From Bacilli bacterium (GTDB lineage: Bacteria; Bacillota_I; Bacilli_A; RF39; UBA660), in assembly GCA_017450205.1 (NCBI GenBank), contig JAFSVF010000001.1:1-64000 (forward strand): a stretch of DNA of 64,000 nucleotides. Reading direction: 5' to 3'. A program made the position numbers and the translations under genes. The notes below the pieces were generated by a model. It did no database searches. It was not told the origin of the DNA and saw only the letters and a program-made list of their open reading frames with translations. How positions within the stretch are numbered: the first letter of the stretch is position 1; every line of letters starts with the position of its first letter. Shown here piece after piece: positions 8,627 through 17,642 of the stretch.

Positions 8627-9832
8627 ATGAAAGAATTTAAGGATAGATATAAACTAAATAATAAGGAACATAAGAATACATTTTCCTTTAAAGAACTTTT
8701 ATTTATTACCGCAATCTTTGGTTTCGTAGTATGTGGATTAACTACTTTAATAGTATTCAACATAACTAAAAGTTACGCATTTGATAAGAATTTAAATGAT
8801 ATAGTTAAATCATATAATGAAATAACTAATACATATTATAAAGATGTAGATACAAAAGATTTAGCTGACTCAGCAATTGATGGAATGCTTGAATATCTTG
8901 ATGAAAATTATTCTAAATATTTAGATACAAAAGAAACAGAAAGTTTAAATGATTCTCTTAGTGATTCTTATAAAGGAATTGGAATAGTAGTCTATAACAA
9001 TGGAGAAAACTATGTTGTTTATAGTGTTGTTAAGAATTCTGAAAGTGATCGTGCTGGAATTAAGAAAAATGATATAATTAAATCAATAAATGGAGTAACT
9101 ATTACTAAAGATATGGAAACTTCTGAATTAACTGGAATGATTAATAAATCATCAAAAGTAAATATCGTAGTTATTAGAGAAGAAAAAGAATTATCATTTG
9201 ATATAGAAGTTAAAAATGTATCTATTCCGGTAGTAAGCTCTAAAACGCTTTCTAAGAACAATAAAAAGATAGGGTATATATATTTATCATCATTTACTAA
9301 AAACATCTATAATCAATTTAAAGATGCCCTAGAAGAACTAGAACATGATAATATTGATTCTTTAATAATTGATTTAAGAGATAACACTGGTGGATATTTA
9401 TCAGGAGTTCAAGAAATATCAGATTTATTTATTAAAAAAGATAAAGTATTATATTCACTTGAATATAAAGATTCAACTAAAGTTATTAAAACCAAAACAG
9501 ATGACTATAAAACTTATCCAATTGTTGTTTTAGTAAATGAATATACTGCATCAGCTAGTGAAGTCTTAACACTCGCATTAAAAGAATCATATGGTGCAAC
9601 TGTAATTGGAACTAAAACGTTTGGTAAAGGTAAAGTACAAGTAACTTCAACATTAAGTGATGATACAATGATTAAATATACAACAGCTAAATGGTACTCG
9701 CCAAACAATAATAATATTGATGAAATTGGAATTAAACCAGGAATAACAGTAAAACAATCACTAGACTTTATTCTTACTAAAGATTCTAATGATTTACAAC
9801 TAGAAAAAGCATTAGATTATATTACAAAATAA
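8627..9832 (+). CDS. S41 family C-terminal processing peptidase (CtpA/CtpB-like)
   Basis: This is a membrane-anchored serine protease acting outside the cell, of the tail-specific protease family. One membrane segment lies near residues 24-48, followed by a helical region, a PDZ domain (about 110-190, KGIGIVVYNNGENYVVYSVV) and the S41 catalytic core. The Ser-Lys dyad is visible as Ser309 (YTASASEVL) and Lys334 (TFGKGKVQ), 25 residues apart as in CtpB. RDNTGGYL is the usual substrate-loop motif. Family members trim envelope proteins or regulate sporulation and cell-wall hydrolases; the substrate here is unknown. ATG at 8627 is chosen because AGGGTGG just upstream is the ribosome site; the in-frame GTG at 8618 lies within it. 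Confidence 0.92.
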   Translation: MKEFKDRYKLNNKEHKNTFSFKELLFITAIFGFVVCGLTTLIVFNITKSYAFDKNLNDIVKSYNEITNTYYKDVDTKDLADSAIDGMLEYLDENYSKYLDTKETESLNDSLSDSYKGIGIVVYNNGENYVVYSVVKNSESDRAGIKKNDIIKSINGVTITKDMETSELTGMINKSSKVNIVVIREEKELSFDIEVKNVSIPVVSSKTLSKNNKKIGYIYLSSFTKNIYNQFKDALEELEHDNIDSLIIDLRDNTGGYLSGVQEISDLFIKKDKVLYSLEYKDSTKVIKTKTDDYKTYPIVVLVNEYTASASEVLTLALKESYGATVIGTKTFGKGKVQVTSTLSDDTMIKYTTAKWYSPNNNNIDEIGIKPGITVKQSLDFILTKDSNDLQLEKALDYITK

Positions 9833-9856
9833 AAGTTGGTATTAAACCAACTTTTT
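9832..9856. terminator. Bidirectional terminator between S41 protease and rnhC
   Basis: AAAGTTGGT-ATTAA-ACCAACTTT has T-rich tails on both sides. It serves both convergent genes, and the rnhC stop codon lies in the loop. Confidence 0.85.
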
Positions 9857-10753
9857 AATTTTATCTGTATTTTTATAATTTAGTTTAGCTACGTGTTTAA
9901 GTTCATCAAAACCAAACTTTTTAACTATTTCAGCACCTTTAGCATCTACTTTATCAGAAGCACCCATAGGTAGTTCTCCATATTTAGCTGATAACTTTTC
10001 CATTTCTTGAAGAAAAACATATCTTGATATTATTGAAGAAACTGCAACCGATAAACATTTATCTTCAGCTTTAGTTGTAAACCATATCTTTCTACAAATA
10101 TCTTTTTCATCTTTAATATAATTGTAGTATAAATTTCTTTCACAGAATTGATCAACTACTATATAAGAATGAACATTCTTTGGATCATTATTAAGTTTAA
10201 ATAAAGCTTTATTATGTAATACTGCTTTAATCTTGTTTAAGTTACTATTGGGTAAACTATTATATTCTTCATTACTCATAATATATGTAACATGTTCAAC
10301 ATTCTTAATTAGAGAAGGAGCAATTCTTCTAATCATAGTATCATTAATCTTTTTAGAGTCTCTAACTCCTAATTTTAAAACATCTTTAATTTTATCTTTA
10401 GGAACATAACTTGCAGTAACTACAACTGGACCAAAATAATCTCCAGTACCAACTTCATCACTACCAATTGTAGAAGTATGATTAAATATTGAATTCTCTG
10501 GTTTATCAGCATCAATATCTCTATCATTTTTCATAAGTTCTCTTTGTTTCCAAAAATCATAATCTATGTCAGCACTTATACCTTGAAAAACAATCTTACC
10601 AGATTCATATAAAGTAACAATAGTACCAGCACCATCATCGCTTTGAAATACAGCATAAGGTGGTGTTTTTAATTTAAATGTTTCTTTATAGTGATCATAT
10701 ATTTCATCTTTTAAATTATCACTTATTTTATAAGAGTAAGTTTTATTATTCAT
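9842..10753 (-). CDS. rnhC: Ribonuclease HIII
   Basis: The enzyme cleaves the RNA strand of RNA-DNA hybrids. Residues 1-85 form the TBP-like N-terminal substrate-binding domain typical of RNase HIII (AVFQSDDGAGTIVTLYESGK, then IVFQG). The catalytic domain begins with IGSDEVGTGDYFGPVVV, carrying the first Asp-Glu pair, and includes GVRDSKKI and the later Asp of YIVVDQF. The length of 303 residues matches the family. The ribosome site AGAGGG precedes ATG by 7 bases. It is convergent with the S41 protease gene and shares its terminator. Confidence 0.95.
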   Translation of the reverse strand: MNNKTYSYKISDNLKDEIYDHYKETFKLKTPPYAVFQSDDGAGTIVTLYESGKIVFQGISADIDYDFWKQRELMKNDRDIDADKPENSIFNHTSTIGSDEVGTGDYFGPVVVTASYVPKDKIKDVLKLGVRDSKKINDTMIRRIAPSLIKNVEHVTYIMSNEEYNSLPNSNLNKIKAVLHNKALFKLNNDPKNVHSYIVVDQFCERNLYYNYIKDEKDICRKIWFTTKAEDKCLSVAVSSIISRYVFLQEMEKLSAKYGELPMGASDKVDAKGAEIVKKFGFDELKHVAKLNYKNTDKIKKLV

Positions 10754-10800
10754 ATTATCCCTCTTTCATTAGTAATTATACTATAACTTAGTATATTTAT

Positions 10801-10833
10801 AAACAAAATAAAAAGTCGATTTATGTCGACTTT
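10801..10833 (-). terminator. Terminator of the foldase gene
   Basis: On the minus strand AAAGTCGA-CATAAA-TCGACTTT is followed by TTATTTTGTTT, directly after the stop codon. Confidence 0.75.
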
Positions 10834-11832
10834 CTATTTATTATTTACCATATAGTTGATATATCTACCATATTGCTTTTCAAGTGATGGATCATATAAT
10901 TTGAAATCATTATCTTTTCTTAATTGATCTAATGCTTTAGTTTGTAGAACTGTTTTATCATCATCAACTTTTTGTTTAGCAATTTGTTCGATAATAGTTT
11001 CTTTAACTTCTTCTAATTTACCTTTTTCTTTTTGATCATAAACATAAATTAAATGATATCCATATTGAGTATAAACAGGTGTTTTAGAATATTCTCCTTT
11101 TTTAAGTTTGAATGCTTCAGTTTCAAAACTTTCAACCATTGCACCTTTATTGAAATATTCTAAGTCTTGATAAAGAATTATATTATCATCTTTATTTTCA
11201 TTACCAACTTGTTCAAAAGCGTCATTTACTGAAGTACCACCAGCAACTAATGTATCAATCTTATCAAGCATTTCTTGAGCTTTAGTTCTAGATTCACTAG
11301 TATTATTATCTATAGGTTTAACTAAAATGTGTTTAGCTGCGATATCACCAACATAATCTTCTTTATAATACTTTTTAATTTCTTTATCAGTAACTAATGT
11401 TTTAGCATATTCTGTAGTAAGTAATTCTTTTTCTTTTTCAAGTCTTAAATAATCTCTATATTCGTCTAAAGAATTACAATTGAAATAACTTAAATATTGA
11501 TTTAATTTTTCTTCAGCTGGATAGTTAGCTTGAGCAGTAGCAACTTTAGTTTCTACATAACTATTAACTTCTTCATTATTAGGATATTTATTAGCTAATA
11601 ATTCACTATCAACTTTATCTAATATTTTTTGTAAAGCATAAGAATCTTTAACCATATCATAAATTTGTTCAACTGAGTATTCAGTACCAGTTCCAAGTGA
11701 AACAACTTTATCTTGTCCATTAGATAATTTTGGCATTCTTGTAAAATGTCCAACTGCACATAGAATAACTAAAACTATTACAGCAATACTTTCAACAGCA
11801 ATAATACTTCCTATAATTATTTTCTTTTTCAT
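10834..11832 (-). CDS. PrsA-like peptidyl-prolyl isomerase (parvulin-type foldase)
   Basis: An N-terminal membrane segment (MKKKIIIGSIIAVESIAVIV onward) is followed by SurA/PrsA-like helices and a parvulin rotamase domain at about residues 165-270: AAKHILVKP at its start, and GYHLIYVYD at its end, where the QYGYHLI block is typical. The length of 332 residues is normal for PrsA. Such proteins fold secreted proteins at the membrane-wall interface. PrsA is usually a lipoprotein, but the Cys at the end of the hydrophobic segment lies in VILCAVG, a poor lipobox, so this copy may be held by an uncleaved anchor. The open frame reaches 11898, but ATG at 11832 has a perfect AGGAGGG site and is preferred. 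Confidence 0.88.
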   Translation of the reverse strand: MKKKIIIGSIIAVESIAVIVLVILCAVGHFTRMPKLSNGQDKVVSLGTGTEYSVEQIYDMVKDSYALQKILDKVDSELLANKYPNNEEVNSYVETKVATAQANYPAEEKLNQYLSYFNCNSLDEYRDYLRLEKEKELLTTEYAKTLVTDKEIKKYYKEDYVGDIAAKHILVKPIDNNTSESRTKAQEMLDKIDTLVAGGTSVNDAFEQVGNENKDDNIILYQDLEYFNKGAMVESFETEAFKLKKGEYSKTPVYTQYGYHLIYVYDQKEKGKLEEVKETIIEQIAKQKVDDDKTVLQTKALDQLRKDNDFKLYDPSLEKQYGRYINYMVNNK

Positions 11833-12059
11833 AATTTCCCTCCTAAATACATAATTAATTATAACATCTATTAAAATCTTTGTGTAAAAAATATTCATTC
11901 TACAAATACTTTTTATTTATATATAAGATTTAATATAAACTTTAATAATTGTTTATTAAATTAAATAATAATAAAAAACTTAAACTTTAATTCTTAATTT
12001 TTGAACTTTGATTTAAAACTATCAATTTGATAACTTGTATTTAGAAAGGGGGATTATAA

Positions 12060-12404
12060 ATGCATAACATGGTTTATTTAATTGGTAGACTAACTGAAGA
12101 TCCAACTATTAAAGATGAAGAATCAAATTACTTACCAATTAATTTAGCAGTTCAAAGAGCATATAAAAATGAAGATGGTGTATATGAAACAGATTATCTT
12201 CGTTGTGTCATGTGGGATGGAATTGCAACTAATACATGTGAATATTGCAAAAAAGGAGACTTAGTAGGTATTAAAGGTAGACTTCAAAATAGAAGTTACG
12301 AAGATGAAGCTACTAAAGAAAAGAAATATATAACAGAAGTTATTGTTGATAAAATCTCTTTTTTAGCAAGTAAGAAAGAAAAAAATGATGAAGTAGAAGT
12401 TTAA
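12060..12404 (+). CDS. ssb: Single-stranded DNA-binding protein, short form
   Basis: One OB fold spans nearly the whole 114 residues: MVYLIGRLTEDP, then DYLRCVMWDGIATNTCEYCK, KGDLVGIKGRLQNRSY and TEVIVDKISFL. The protein stops soon after the fold and ends NDEVEV. The usual glycine/glutamine-rich linker and the acidic DDD[IL]PF tip that recruits repair and replication partners are missing. It may be a secondary SSB used in competence or on a mobile element, or a genome whose main SSB lies elsewhere. The ribosome site is AAAGGGGG. A YhcG-type nuclease gene follows after a weak terminator. Confidence 0.85.
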   Translation: MHNMVYLIGRLTEDPTIKDEESNYLPINLAVQRAYKNEDGVYETDYLRCVMWDGIATNTCEYCKKGDLVGIKGRLQNRSYEDEATKEKKYITEVIVDKISFLASKKEKNDEVEV

Positions 12405-12420
12405 TCTTCTACTTCTTTTA
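12390..12420 (+). terminator. Terminator overlapping ssb end
   Basis: GAAGTAGAAG-TTTAAT-CTTCTACTTC forms a 10-bp stem with a short tail of T. It begins inside the ssb coding sequence. The weak tail may allow read-through into the nuclease gene. Confidence 0.6.
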
Positions 12421-12433
12421 GAAAGGAATAATA

Positions 12434-13322
12434 ATGGATTATTATAAAGAAATAAAATTAAAACTATTAGATAATGAAGTTAATAAAAAAGTAAAGAACT
12501 ATCTAATTAATAAAAGTGATTTAGATACTTATTATGAAGTAGGGAAGATGCTTGTTGAAGCTGGTAAACATTATGGTGATAGAATTATAAAAAAATATTC
12601 TTCTAAGTTAACTCATGATTTAGGTAAAGGATATAGTACAAGAAATCTCTGGATGATGATTAAGTTTTATTATTTAAAAGAAAAAGTGCAGACACTGTCT
12701 GCACAAATGACATGGTCACATTATTGTGAATTAGTATCTTTTGATGATATCAATAAAATAAATTATTATATAAATATTGTAAATAATAAAAATCTTTCAG
12801 TTCGGCAATTAAGAGAAAGAATAAAATCAAATGAGTATGAAAGACTACCAAAGTCTACTATAGAAAAAATATTAACTGGTAAAAAATTTAAAATAAAAGA
12901 TAGTATAAAAAATCCAATTATTATATACAATCATAATGACATAGAAATAATTAATGAAATTACATTACATAAATTAATTTTAAGTGATATTGAAGGTTTT
13001 ATGGCTAACTTAGGTGAATATTATTCTTTTATAGGTAGTGAATATAAAATAAAAATAGGTAATAGATATAATTATATAGATTTACTTCTTTATAATTATA
13101 AATATAACTGTTTTGTAGTTATTGAACTAAAAGTAACTGAATTAAAAAAAAGAACATATTGGTCAAATAATAACATATATGAATTATATAGATGAAAATT
13201 TAAAAAATAAAAATCAAAATAAAACTATTGGAATAATAGTATGTAAAATTAATAATGAATTTATTGTTAAATACACATCAAATGAATATATAATTGCTCG
13301 AGAATATATTATAAAAAAGTAA
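12434..13322 (+). pseudogene. YhcG-type (DUF1016) PDDEXK nuclease, frameshifted in an A8 run
   Basis: The first frame (12434-13195) encodes the DUF1016 N-terminal helical domain and most of the C-terminal PDDEXK nuclease domain, including the active-site IELKV, then runs into LKKRTYW and stops. Removing one A from the run of eight at 13144-13151 joins it to the second frame, which reads LKKEHIGQIITYMNYIDENL and continues to a normal family C-terminus ending at 13322. The full product would be about 295 residues. The core nuclease residues are upstream of the break, but the last strands are lost. It may be a true pseudogene, a phase-variable gene switched by the A-run, or an assembly error. 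The ribosome site AAAGGA precedes the ATG. Confidence 0.85.
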
Positions 13323-13362
13323 ACTAAAGTGTCATATATAAAATAAAAATAATAAATATATT

Positions 13363-13368
13363 TATAAT
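13363..13368 (+). promoter_or_regulatory. Possible -10 box of uppP
   Basis: TATAAT lies 28 bases before the uppP start codon, next to the small palindromes ATCATGAT and TGATATCA. No convincing -35 box is seen. Confidence 0.35.
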
Positions 13369-13395
13369 CATGATATCATTTTAATAGGTGATAAT

Positions 13396-14220
13396 ATGGA
13401 AATTTTAAAAGCGATACTATTTGGTATAGTAGAAGGTATTACAGAATGGTTACCAATAAGTTCGACTGGTCATTTAATTTTATTAGATGAATTTGTAAAA
13501 CTTAATGTAACACCTGAATTTAAAGAATTATTTGAAGTAGTAATTCAACTAGGAGCAATTTTAGCAGTAGTTTGTATTTATTTTAAAACACTTTTCCCTT
13601 GGGGATTTGGTAAAGATAAAGAAGACACTAAAAACACTTTATCTTTATGGTTAAAAATTATAGTTGCATGTTTACCAGCTGCGGTAATTGGATTCTTATT
13701 TGATGATTGGTTTGAAAGTCATTTCTTTAATCCGGAAACAGTAGCAATAGCGTTAATTGTATATGGTGTTATTTTTATAGTAATTGAAAATGTAAAAAAA
13801 TTCTCTTCAAGAGAAACAAGAAGTATAAATACAGTAACATATAAAGAAGCATTTGGAGTAGGTTTATTTCAAATACTAGCTCTTATTCCAGGTACATCAA
13901 GAAGTGGCTCTACAATTATTGGTGGTCTTCTATTTGGAATGGATAGAAAAACAGCAGCTGATTTTACATTTATTCTAGCAATTCCTGTGATGGCAGGAGC
14001 ATCACTATTAAAACTAATTAAATACTTAAAATCAGGATTAGTATTTAATACAATGGAAATAGAAATCTTAGTAGTAGCATCAGTAATTGCATTCTTAGTA
14101 AGTATGGTAGTAATTAAATTCTTCTTAGATTATATTAGAAAACATAACTTTAAACCATTTGGTTGGTATAGAATTGCTTTAGGTATCTTAGTATTAGTAT
14201 ATTTCTTTATAATTAAATAG
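13396..14220 (+). CDS. uppP: Undecaprenyl-diphosphatase (UppP/BacA)
   Basis: This integral membrane enzyme dephosphorylates undecaprenyl pyrophosphate to recycle the lipid carrier of peptidoglycan and teichoic acid synthesis; extra copies confer bacitracin resistance. The two signature blocks are present: GIVEGITEWLPISSTGHLIL near the N-terminus and LIPGTSRSGSTIIGGLLFG near residue 165. Multiple membrane segments and a length of 274 match the family. The ribosome site AGGTGAT precedes the ATG by 5 bases. It is monocistronic, with a terminator directly at its stop codon. Confidence 0.96.
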   Translation: MEILKAILFGIVEGITEWLPISSTGHLILLDEFVKLNVTPEFKELFEVVIQLGAILAVVCIYFKTLFPWGFGKDKEDTKNTLSLWLKIIVACLPAAVIGFLFDDWFESHFFNPETVAIALIVYGVIFIVIENVKKFSSRETRSINTVTYKEAFGVGLFQILALIPGTSRSGSTIIGGLLFGMDRKTAADFTFILAIPVMAGASLLKLIKYLKSGLVFNTMEIEILVVASVIAFLVSMVVIKFFLDYIRKHNFKPFGWYRIALGILVLVYFFIIK

Positions 14221-14241
14221 ACTCTAAGTCTATTTTTTTTT
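14216..14241 (+). terminator. Terminator of uppP
   Basis: AATAGACT-CTA-AGTCTATT is followed by a run of T; the stem includes the stop codon. Confidence 0.85.
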
Positions 14242-14282
14242 CGCTCTTTCTTGTATAATACACGTTGAAAAGAGGGATTATT

Positions 14283-15506
14283 ATGGATATTAATAATTTA
14301 TTTATTGAAGCTGAAGCTTCATTACAAGAAGAATTTAAAAAAATAGATAAAATAGAAAACTTTTATAGCGAAAAAGTTATGAATGCTTTTTACAACAATA
14401 ATGTTCAAGAGGCATGCTTTAATTCTACTACTGGATATGGTTATAGTGATTTAGGTAGAGATACTTTAGAAAGTATTTATGCAGAAATATTTAATGCTGA
14501 AGCTTCTATTGTAAGAAGTCAATTTATAAGTGGATCTCATGCGCTAAATGTTACATTCTTTGCACTTTTAAGACCTGGAGATGAATTATTATCAATAAGT
14601 GGACTTCCATATGATACATTACATGAAGTAATTGGAATCAAAGAAAACAAATCTTCTTTAAAATCATTTGGAATTAAATATTCACAAATAGATTTAGTTA
14701 ATGATGACTTTAATTATGAAGAAATAAAGAATTATTTAACAAACAATAAAGTTAAAGTAATTGAAATTCAAAGAAGTAAAGGATATTCAACAAGAAAATC
14801 TATTACAATTGATAAAGTAGAAAAGGTTGCAAAAATAATTAAAGAAGTCTCACCAGAAACAATTATTATGGTAGATAACTGTTATTGCGAATTTGTTGAA
14901 ACAAAAAATCCAATCGAAGTAGGTTGTGATATTATTGTTGGTTCTTTAATTAAGAATCTTGGTGGTGGAATAGCTCCAAATGGTGCTTATGTTGCAGGTA
15001 GAAAAGATTTAATTGAACTAGTAGGTGAAAGATTAAGTTTACCTGGAGAAGGAAAAGAAGTAGGACCTACCTTAGGAATTAATAAGAGTCTTTATCAAGG
15101 ATTATACTTTGCTCCATCAGTTGTAGCATCATCTCTTAAAACTGCAATTCTTACAGCTTATGTACTTGAAAGATTAAATTATAAAGTTAGTCCAAAATAC
15201 AATGAACAAAGAGCAGATATAGTTCAAAATATTGAATTTGGTAATAAAGAAGATTTAATAAAATATGTTGAAGGTATTCAAGCATCATCACCAGTAGATG
15301 CACATGTAACACCAATTCCATGGGATATGCCTGGATATGATGATCAAGTAATTATGGCAGCAGGATGTTTCACTCAAGGTTCATCAATTGAACTTTCATG
15401 TGATGGCCCAATCAGACCACCATTCATTGCTTATCAACAAGGAAGTTTAACATATAATTATGGAAAGATTTCTATAAGAAAGGCAGTAGAAAAATTAGTT
15501 AAATAA
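14283..15506 (+). CDS. Methionine gamma-lyase family PLP enzyme (YnbB-like)
   Basis: This fold-type I pyridoxal-phosphate enzyme belongs to the family long annotated as 'aluminium resistance protein'. The PLP lysine is probably Lys224 (GSLIKNLGGG), with the upstream Asp198 (VDNCYCEF) binding the pyridine nitrogen. Further blocks are TGYGYSDLGRD, SGSHALNVTFFALLRPGD, and PIRPPFIAYQQGSLTY at the end. The length of 407 is normal. Its reaction is not well established; C-S lyase activity is presumed from family relationship. ATG at 14283 with AGAGGG 8 bases upstream is preferred over the in-frame TTG at 14265. The next gene follows 33 bases later without a terminator, so they may be co-transcribed. 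Confidence 0.9.
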   Translation: MDINNLFIEAEASLQEEFKKIDKIENFYSEKVMNAFYNNNVQEACFNSTTGYGYSDLGRDTLESIYAEIFNAEASIVRSQFISGSHALNVTFFALLRPGDELLSISGLPYDTLHEVIGIKENKSSLKSFGIKYSQIDLVNDDFNYEEIKNYLTNNKVKVIEIQRSKGYSTRKSITIDKVEKVAKIIKEVSPETIIMVDNCYCEFVETKNPIEVGCDIIVGSLIKNLGGGIAPNGAYVAGRKDLIELVGERLSLPGEGKEVGPTLGINKSLYQGLYFAPSVVASSLKTAILTAYVLERLNYKVSPKYNEQRADIVQNIEFGNKEDLIKYVEGIQASSPVDAHVTPIPWDMPGYDDQVIMAAGCFTQGSSIELSCDGPIRPPFIAYQQGSLTYNYGKISIRKAVEKLVK

Positions 15507-15539
15507 TGCTATTATTAAAATAATAAAGGGTTGATAAAG

Positions 15540-17234
15540 GTGAAGAGAGTATTAAAAATATCTTTAATTTTAGTAATTGCATTAGCACTTCTATTTGGAA
15601 TTACATTCCTAATTCTTTATAGTGGTATTTTTCCAATATTAACTGGTTTTAATATTACTGAAGTTAATAATACTCAAGATACCACTTTTAATATTACATT
15701 TGATAAAGTAAGATCATCTGCATATTATGTAGTTGAAATACATGATTCAAAAGATGAACTTTTATATAAAAAACGTACTGAAAAAAATGAATTAACTGAA
15801 GACTTTGCTTTTATTCAAGAAAACGAAAAATATAAGTTAGATGTATATGCATATAATAAAAAAGAAGAAGTAAGAAAATCTAATAATACATATGAATTTA
15901 CATATAATAAAGAAGTTAGATTTACAAGTGATAATTCTAGTCTTTTAGGTAATGAAACAGCATATATCTATCTAACAAGAAATACAACAACTAAAAACTA
16001 TTCAATTAAAGTAACAAAGAATAAATATAATGAATCTAATCTAGAAGACTCTAAATTATTAAAAGAAGATATTGTTACTAATGATATATATGAAATAAGT
16101 GATTCTTTATTTAAAGATGAATCAGTTGAATTGGCTGTTGAGCTTCTAAAAAACAATAATGTAATAGATACTATTAAACTTTATAATAATATGAATCCAA
16201 TTGAAACACCTGATATTGAATATCCAGAGAATGGTTCAACAATATCACTTGATAATGTATATTTAAAGTTTAAAAACTTAACATGGGCAGATAAATATGA
16301 TATTCAAATAACTAAAAGTGATGGAAATGTTATTGCATCTACTTCTACAAATTATAATGAAGTAATACTTGAAAAGAACTTATTTAGTGAAGGCGTATAT
16401 ACAATCACAGTAAATGCTTATTTAGGCGATTATTCTACTAAAAGTACATCAATGTTTAAATTAGAAAAAAAGTTAGAACCAGTATACTTAAATAAAGATC
16501 ATGCTTCACTAAAAAAAGGTGATACTTTAGAACTTGTTTCTAATAATCAAAATGGTGTAATATATTTCACTGTTGATGGAAGTGACCCATTACAAGGCGG
16601 AAGAGCATATAGTAATCCAATTGTAATTGATTCTGATTTAACATTAAAAACAGCGATCGCATACAATGGATCAACTTCAAATGTAAGTACTTATAATATT
16701 AAATTAAATAAGAGTAATAAAAGAGTATATTTAGCATCTTCTAATCAAGTAAATAATATTGGTGAAGAACCATTTACTAATGAAAGAAAAGAAATGAATT
16801 TAATAAGTGATTTAATTGAAAAGAAGTTAAATGAAAATGATTTTGAAGTATTTAGAAATGACTATTTAACATCTTATTCATCATATTTAAATGAATGTAA
16901 AAATAAAGATATTGATTTAATATTATCTCTAGAATCAACATCAAGTATTAATCATAATAAAACTGGACTACAAACATTAGTTACTAATGAATCAGCTAAT
17001 AGTTTTAGTTTAGCTAATAAAATTAATAATGATTTAAATAATATAAAAGAATCAAAATTATTATATACAAACAATATAACAGGTTCATATACAAGAGAAT
17101 TAGATAATATTAAATCTATTATGATATCTCTTGGATATCATGATAATAAAAACGATGCAGAATGGATTGTAAATAATAGAGAATTAATAGCAAATACTAT
17201 TGCAAACTCAATCATTGAATACTATGCTAAATAG
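15540..17234 (+). CDS. Membrane-anchored protein with CHB_HEX-like and degenerate amidase-like domains
   Basis: An N-terminal membrane anchor (about residues 5-30) is followed by Ig/fibronectin-like beta domains, then a chitobiase/hexosaminidase C-terminal-like module (IYFTVDGSDPLQGGRAYSNP, about residues 340-390). The C-terminal ~170 residues resemble zinc N-acetylmuramoyl-L-alanine amidases: VYLASSNQ corresponds to the first strand, TNERKEMN to the Glu ligand block, and SLGYHDN to the late motif. The usual His of the S-I-H block is replaced (LILSLESTSS), so zinc binding may be lost or altered. It is probably a wall-binding or pseudo-amidase regulator; a divergent active hydrolase is possible. 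GTG at 15540 with AAAGGG about 10 bases upstream is preferred over TTG at 15531. Confidence 0.7.
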   Translation: MKRVLKISLILVIALALLFGITFLILYSGIFPILTGFNITEVNNTQDTTFNITFDKVRSSAYYVVEIHDSKDELLYKKRTEKNELTEDFAFIQENEKYKLDVYAYNKKEEVRKSNNTYEFTYNKEVRFTSDNSSLLGNETAYIYLTRNTTTKNYSIKVTKNKYNESNLEDSKLLKEDIVTNDIYEISDSLFKDESVELAVELLKNNNVIDTIKLYNNMNPIETPDIEYPENGSTISLDNVYLKFKNLTWADKYDIQITKSDGNVIASTSTNYNEVILEKNLFSEGVYTITVNAYLGDYSTKSTSMFKLEKKLEPVYLNKDHASLKKGDTLELVSNNQNGVIYFTVDGSDPLQGGRAYSNPIVIDSDLTLKTAIAYNGSTSNVSTYNIKLNKSNKRVYLASSNQVNNIGEEPFTNERKEMNLISDLIEKKLNENDFEVFRNDYLTSYSSYLNECKNKDIDLILSLESTSSINHNKTGLQTLVTNESANSFSLANKINNDLNNIKESKLLYTNNITGSYTRELDNIKSIMISLGYHDNKNDAEWIVNNRELIANTIANSIIEYYAK

Positions 17235-17243
17235 GCACTTTGA

Positions 17244-17272
17244 TTGACAAAGAATAATAAAAAGATTAAAAT
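17244..17272 (+). promoter_or_regulatory. Promoter of gpsB (and possibly rnpB)
   Basis: TTGACA (17244-17249) and TAAAAT (17267-17272) are exactly 17 bases apart, giving a near-consensus vegetative promoter 28 bases before the gpsB ATG. Confidence 0.8.
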
Positions 17273-17300
17273 AATCCATGTAAGAAGGGAAGATTAATTT

Positions 17301-17642
17301 ATGTATAATGAAAAAATCTATTTAACACCTCAAGATATTTTAAATAAAGAATTTAAAAAAGATACTATGGGGTATAGACCTCAAGAAGTAGATAAATATC
17401 TTGATATGGTAATAAGAGATTATACTGAATTCATTAATATTATAAAAAGAATTCAACTTGAAAATTCTCAATTAAAATCTGATAAAGAAAAATTAATAGT
17501 TGAAAACATGAAGATGAAAAATATTATTGAATCAGCAAACAGTGGAACTTCTCAATCAGGAGTATCTGCTAATTACAATAATGTAGACCTTCTTAAGAGA
17601 ATTTCAAATTTAGAAAAAGCAGTATACGGAAAAGATGAATAA
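17301..17642 (+). CDS. gpsB: Cell division regulator GpsB (DivIVA-domain protein)
   Basis: This 113-residue coiled-coil protein shuttles between division septum and side wall and links penicillin-binding proteins to the division machinery. The DivIVA-type N-terminal domain is clear: LTPQDILNKEFKKDTMGYRP followed by QEVDKYLDMVIRDY, then a coiled coil and a short C-terminal helix (DLLKRISNLEKAVYG) as in GpsB. The ribosome site AGAAGGGA precedes the ATG. The order gpsB-rnpB matches the conserved arrangement in Bacilli, which supports the call over DivIVA. The stop codon overlaps the 5' end of RNase P RNA. Confidence 0.92.
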   Translation: MYNEKIYLTPQDILNKEFKKDTMGYRPQEVDKYLDMVIRDYTEFINIIKRIQLENSQLKSDKEKLIVENMKMKNIIESANSGTSQSGVSANYNNVDLLKRISNLEKAVYGKDE

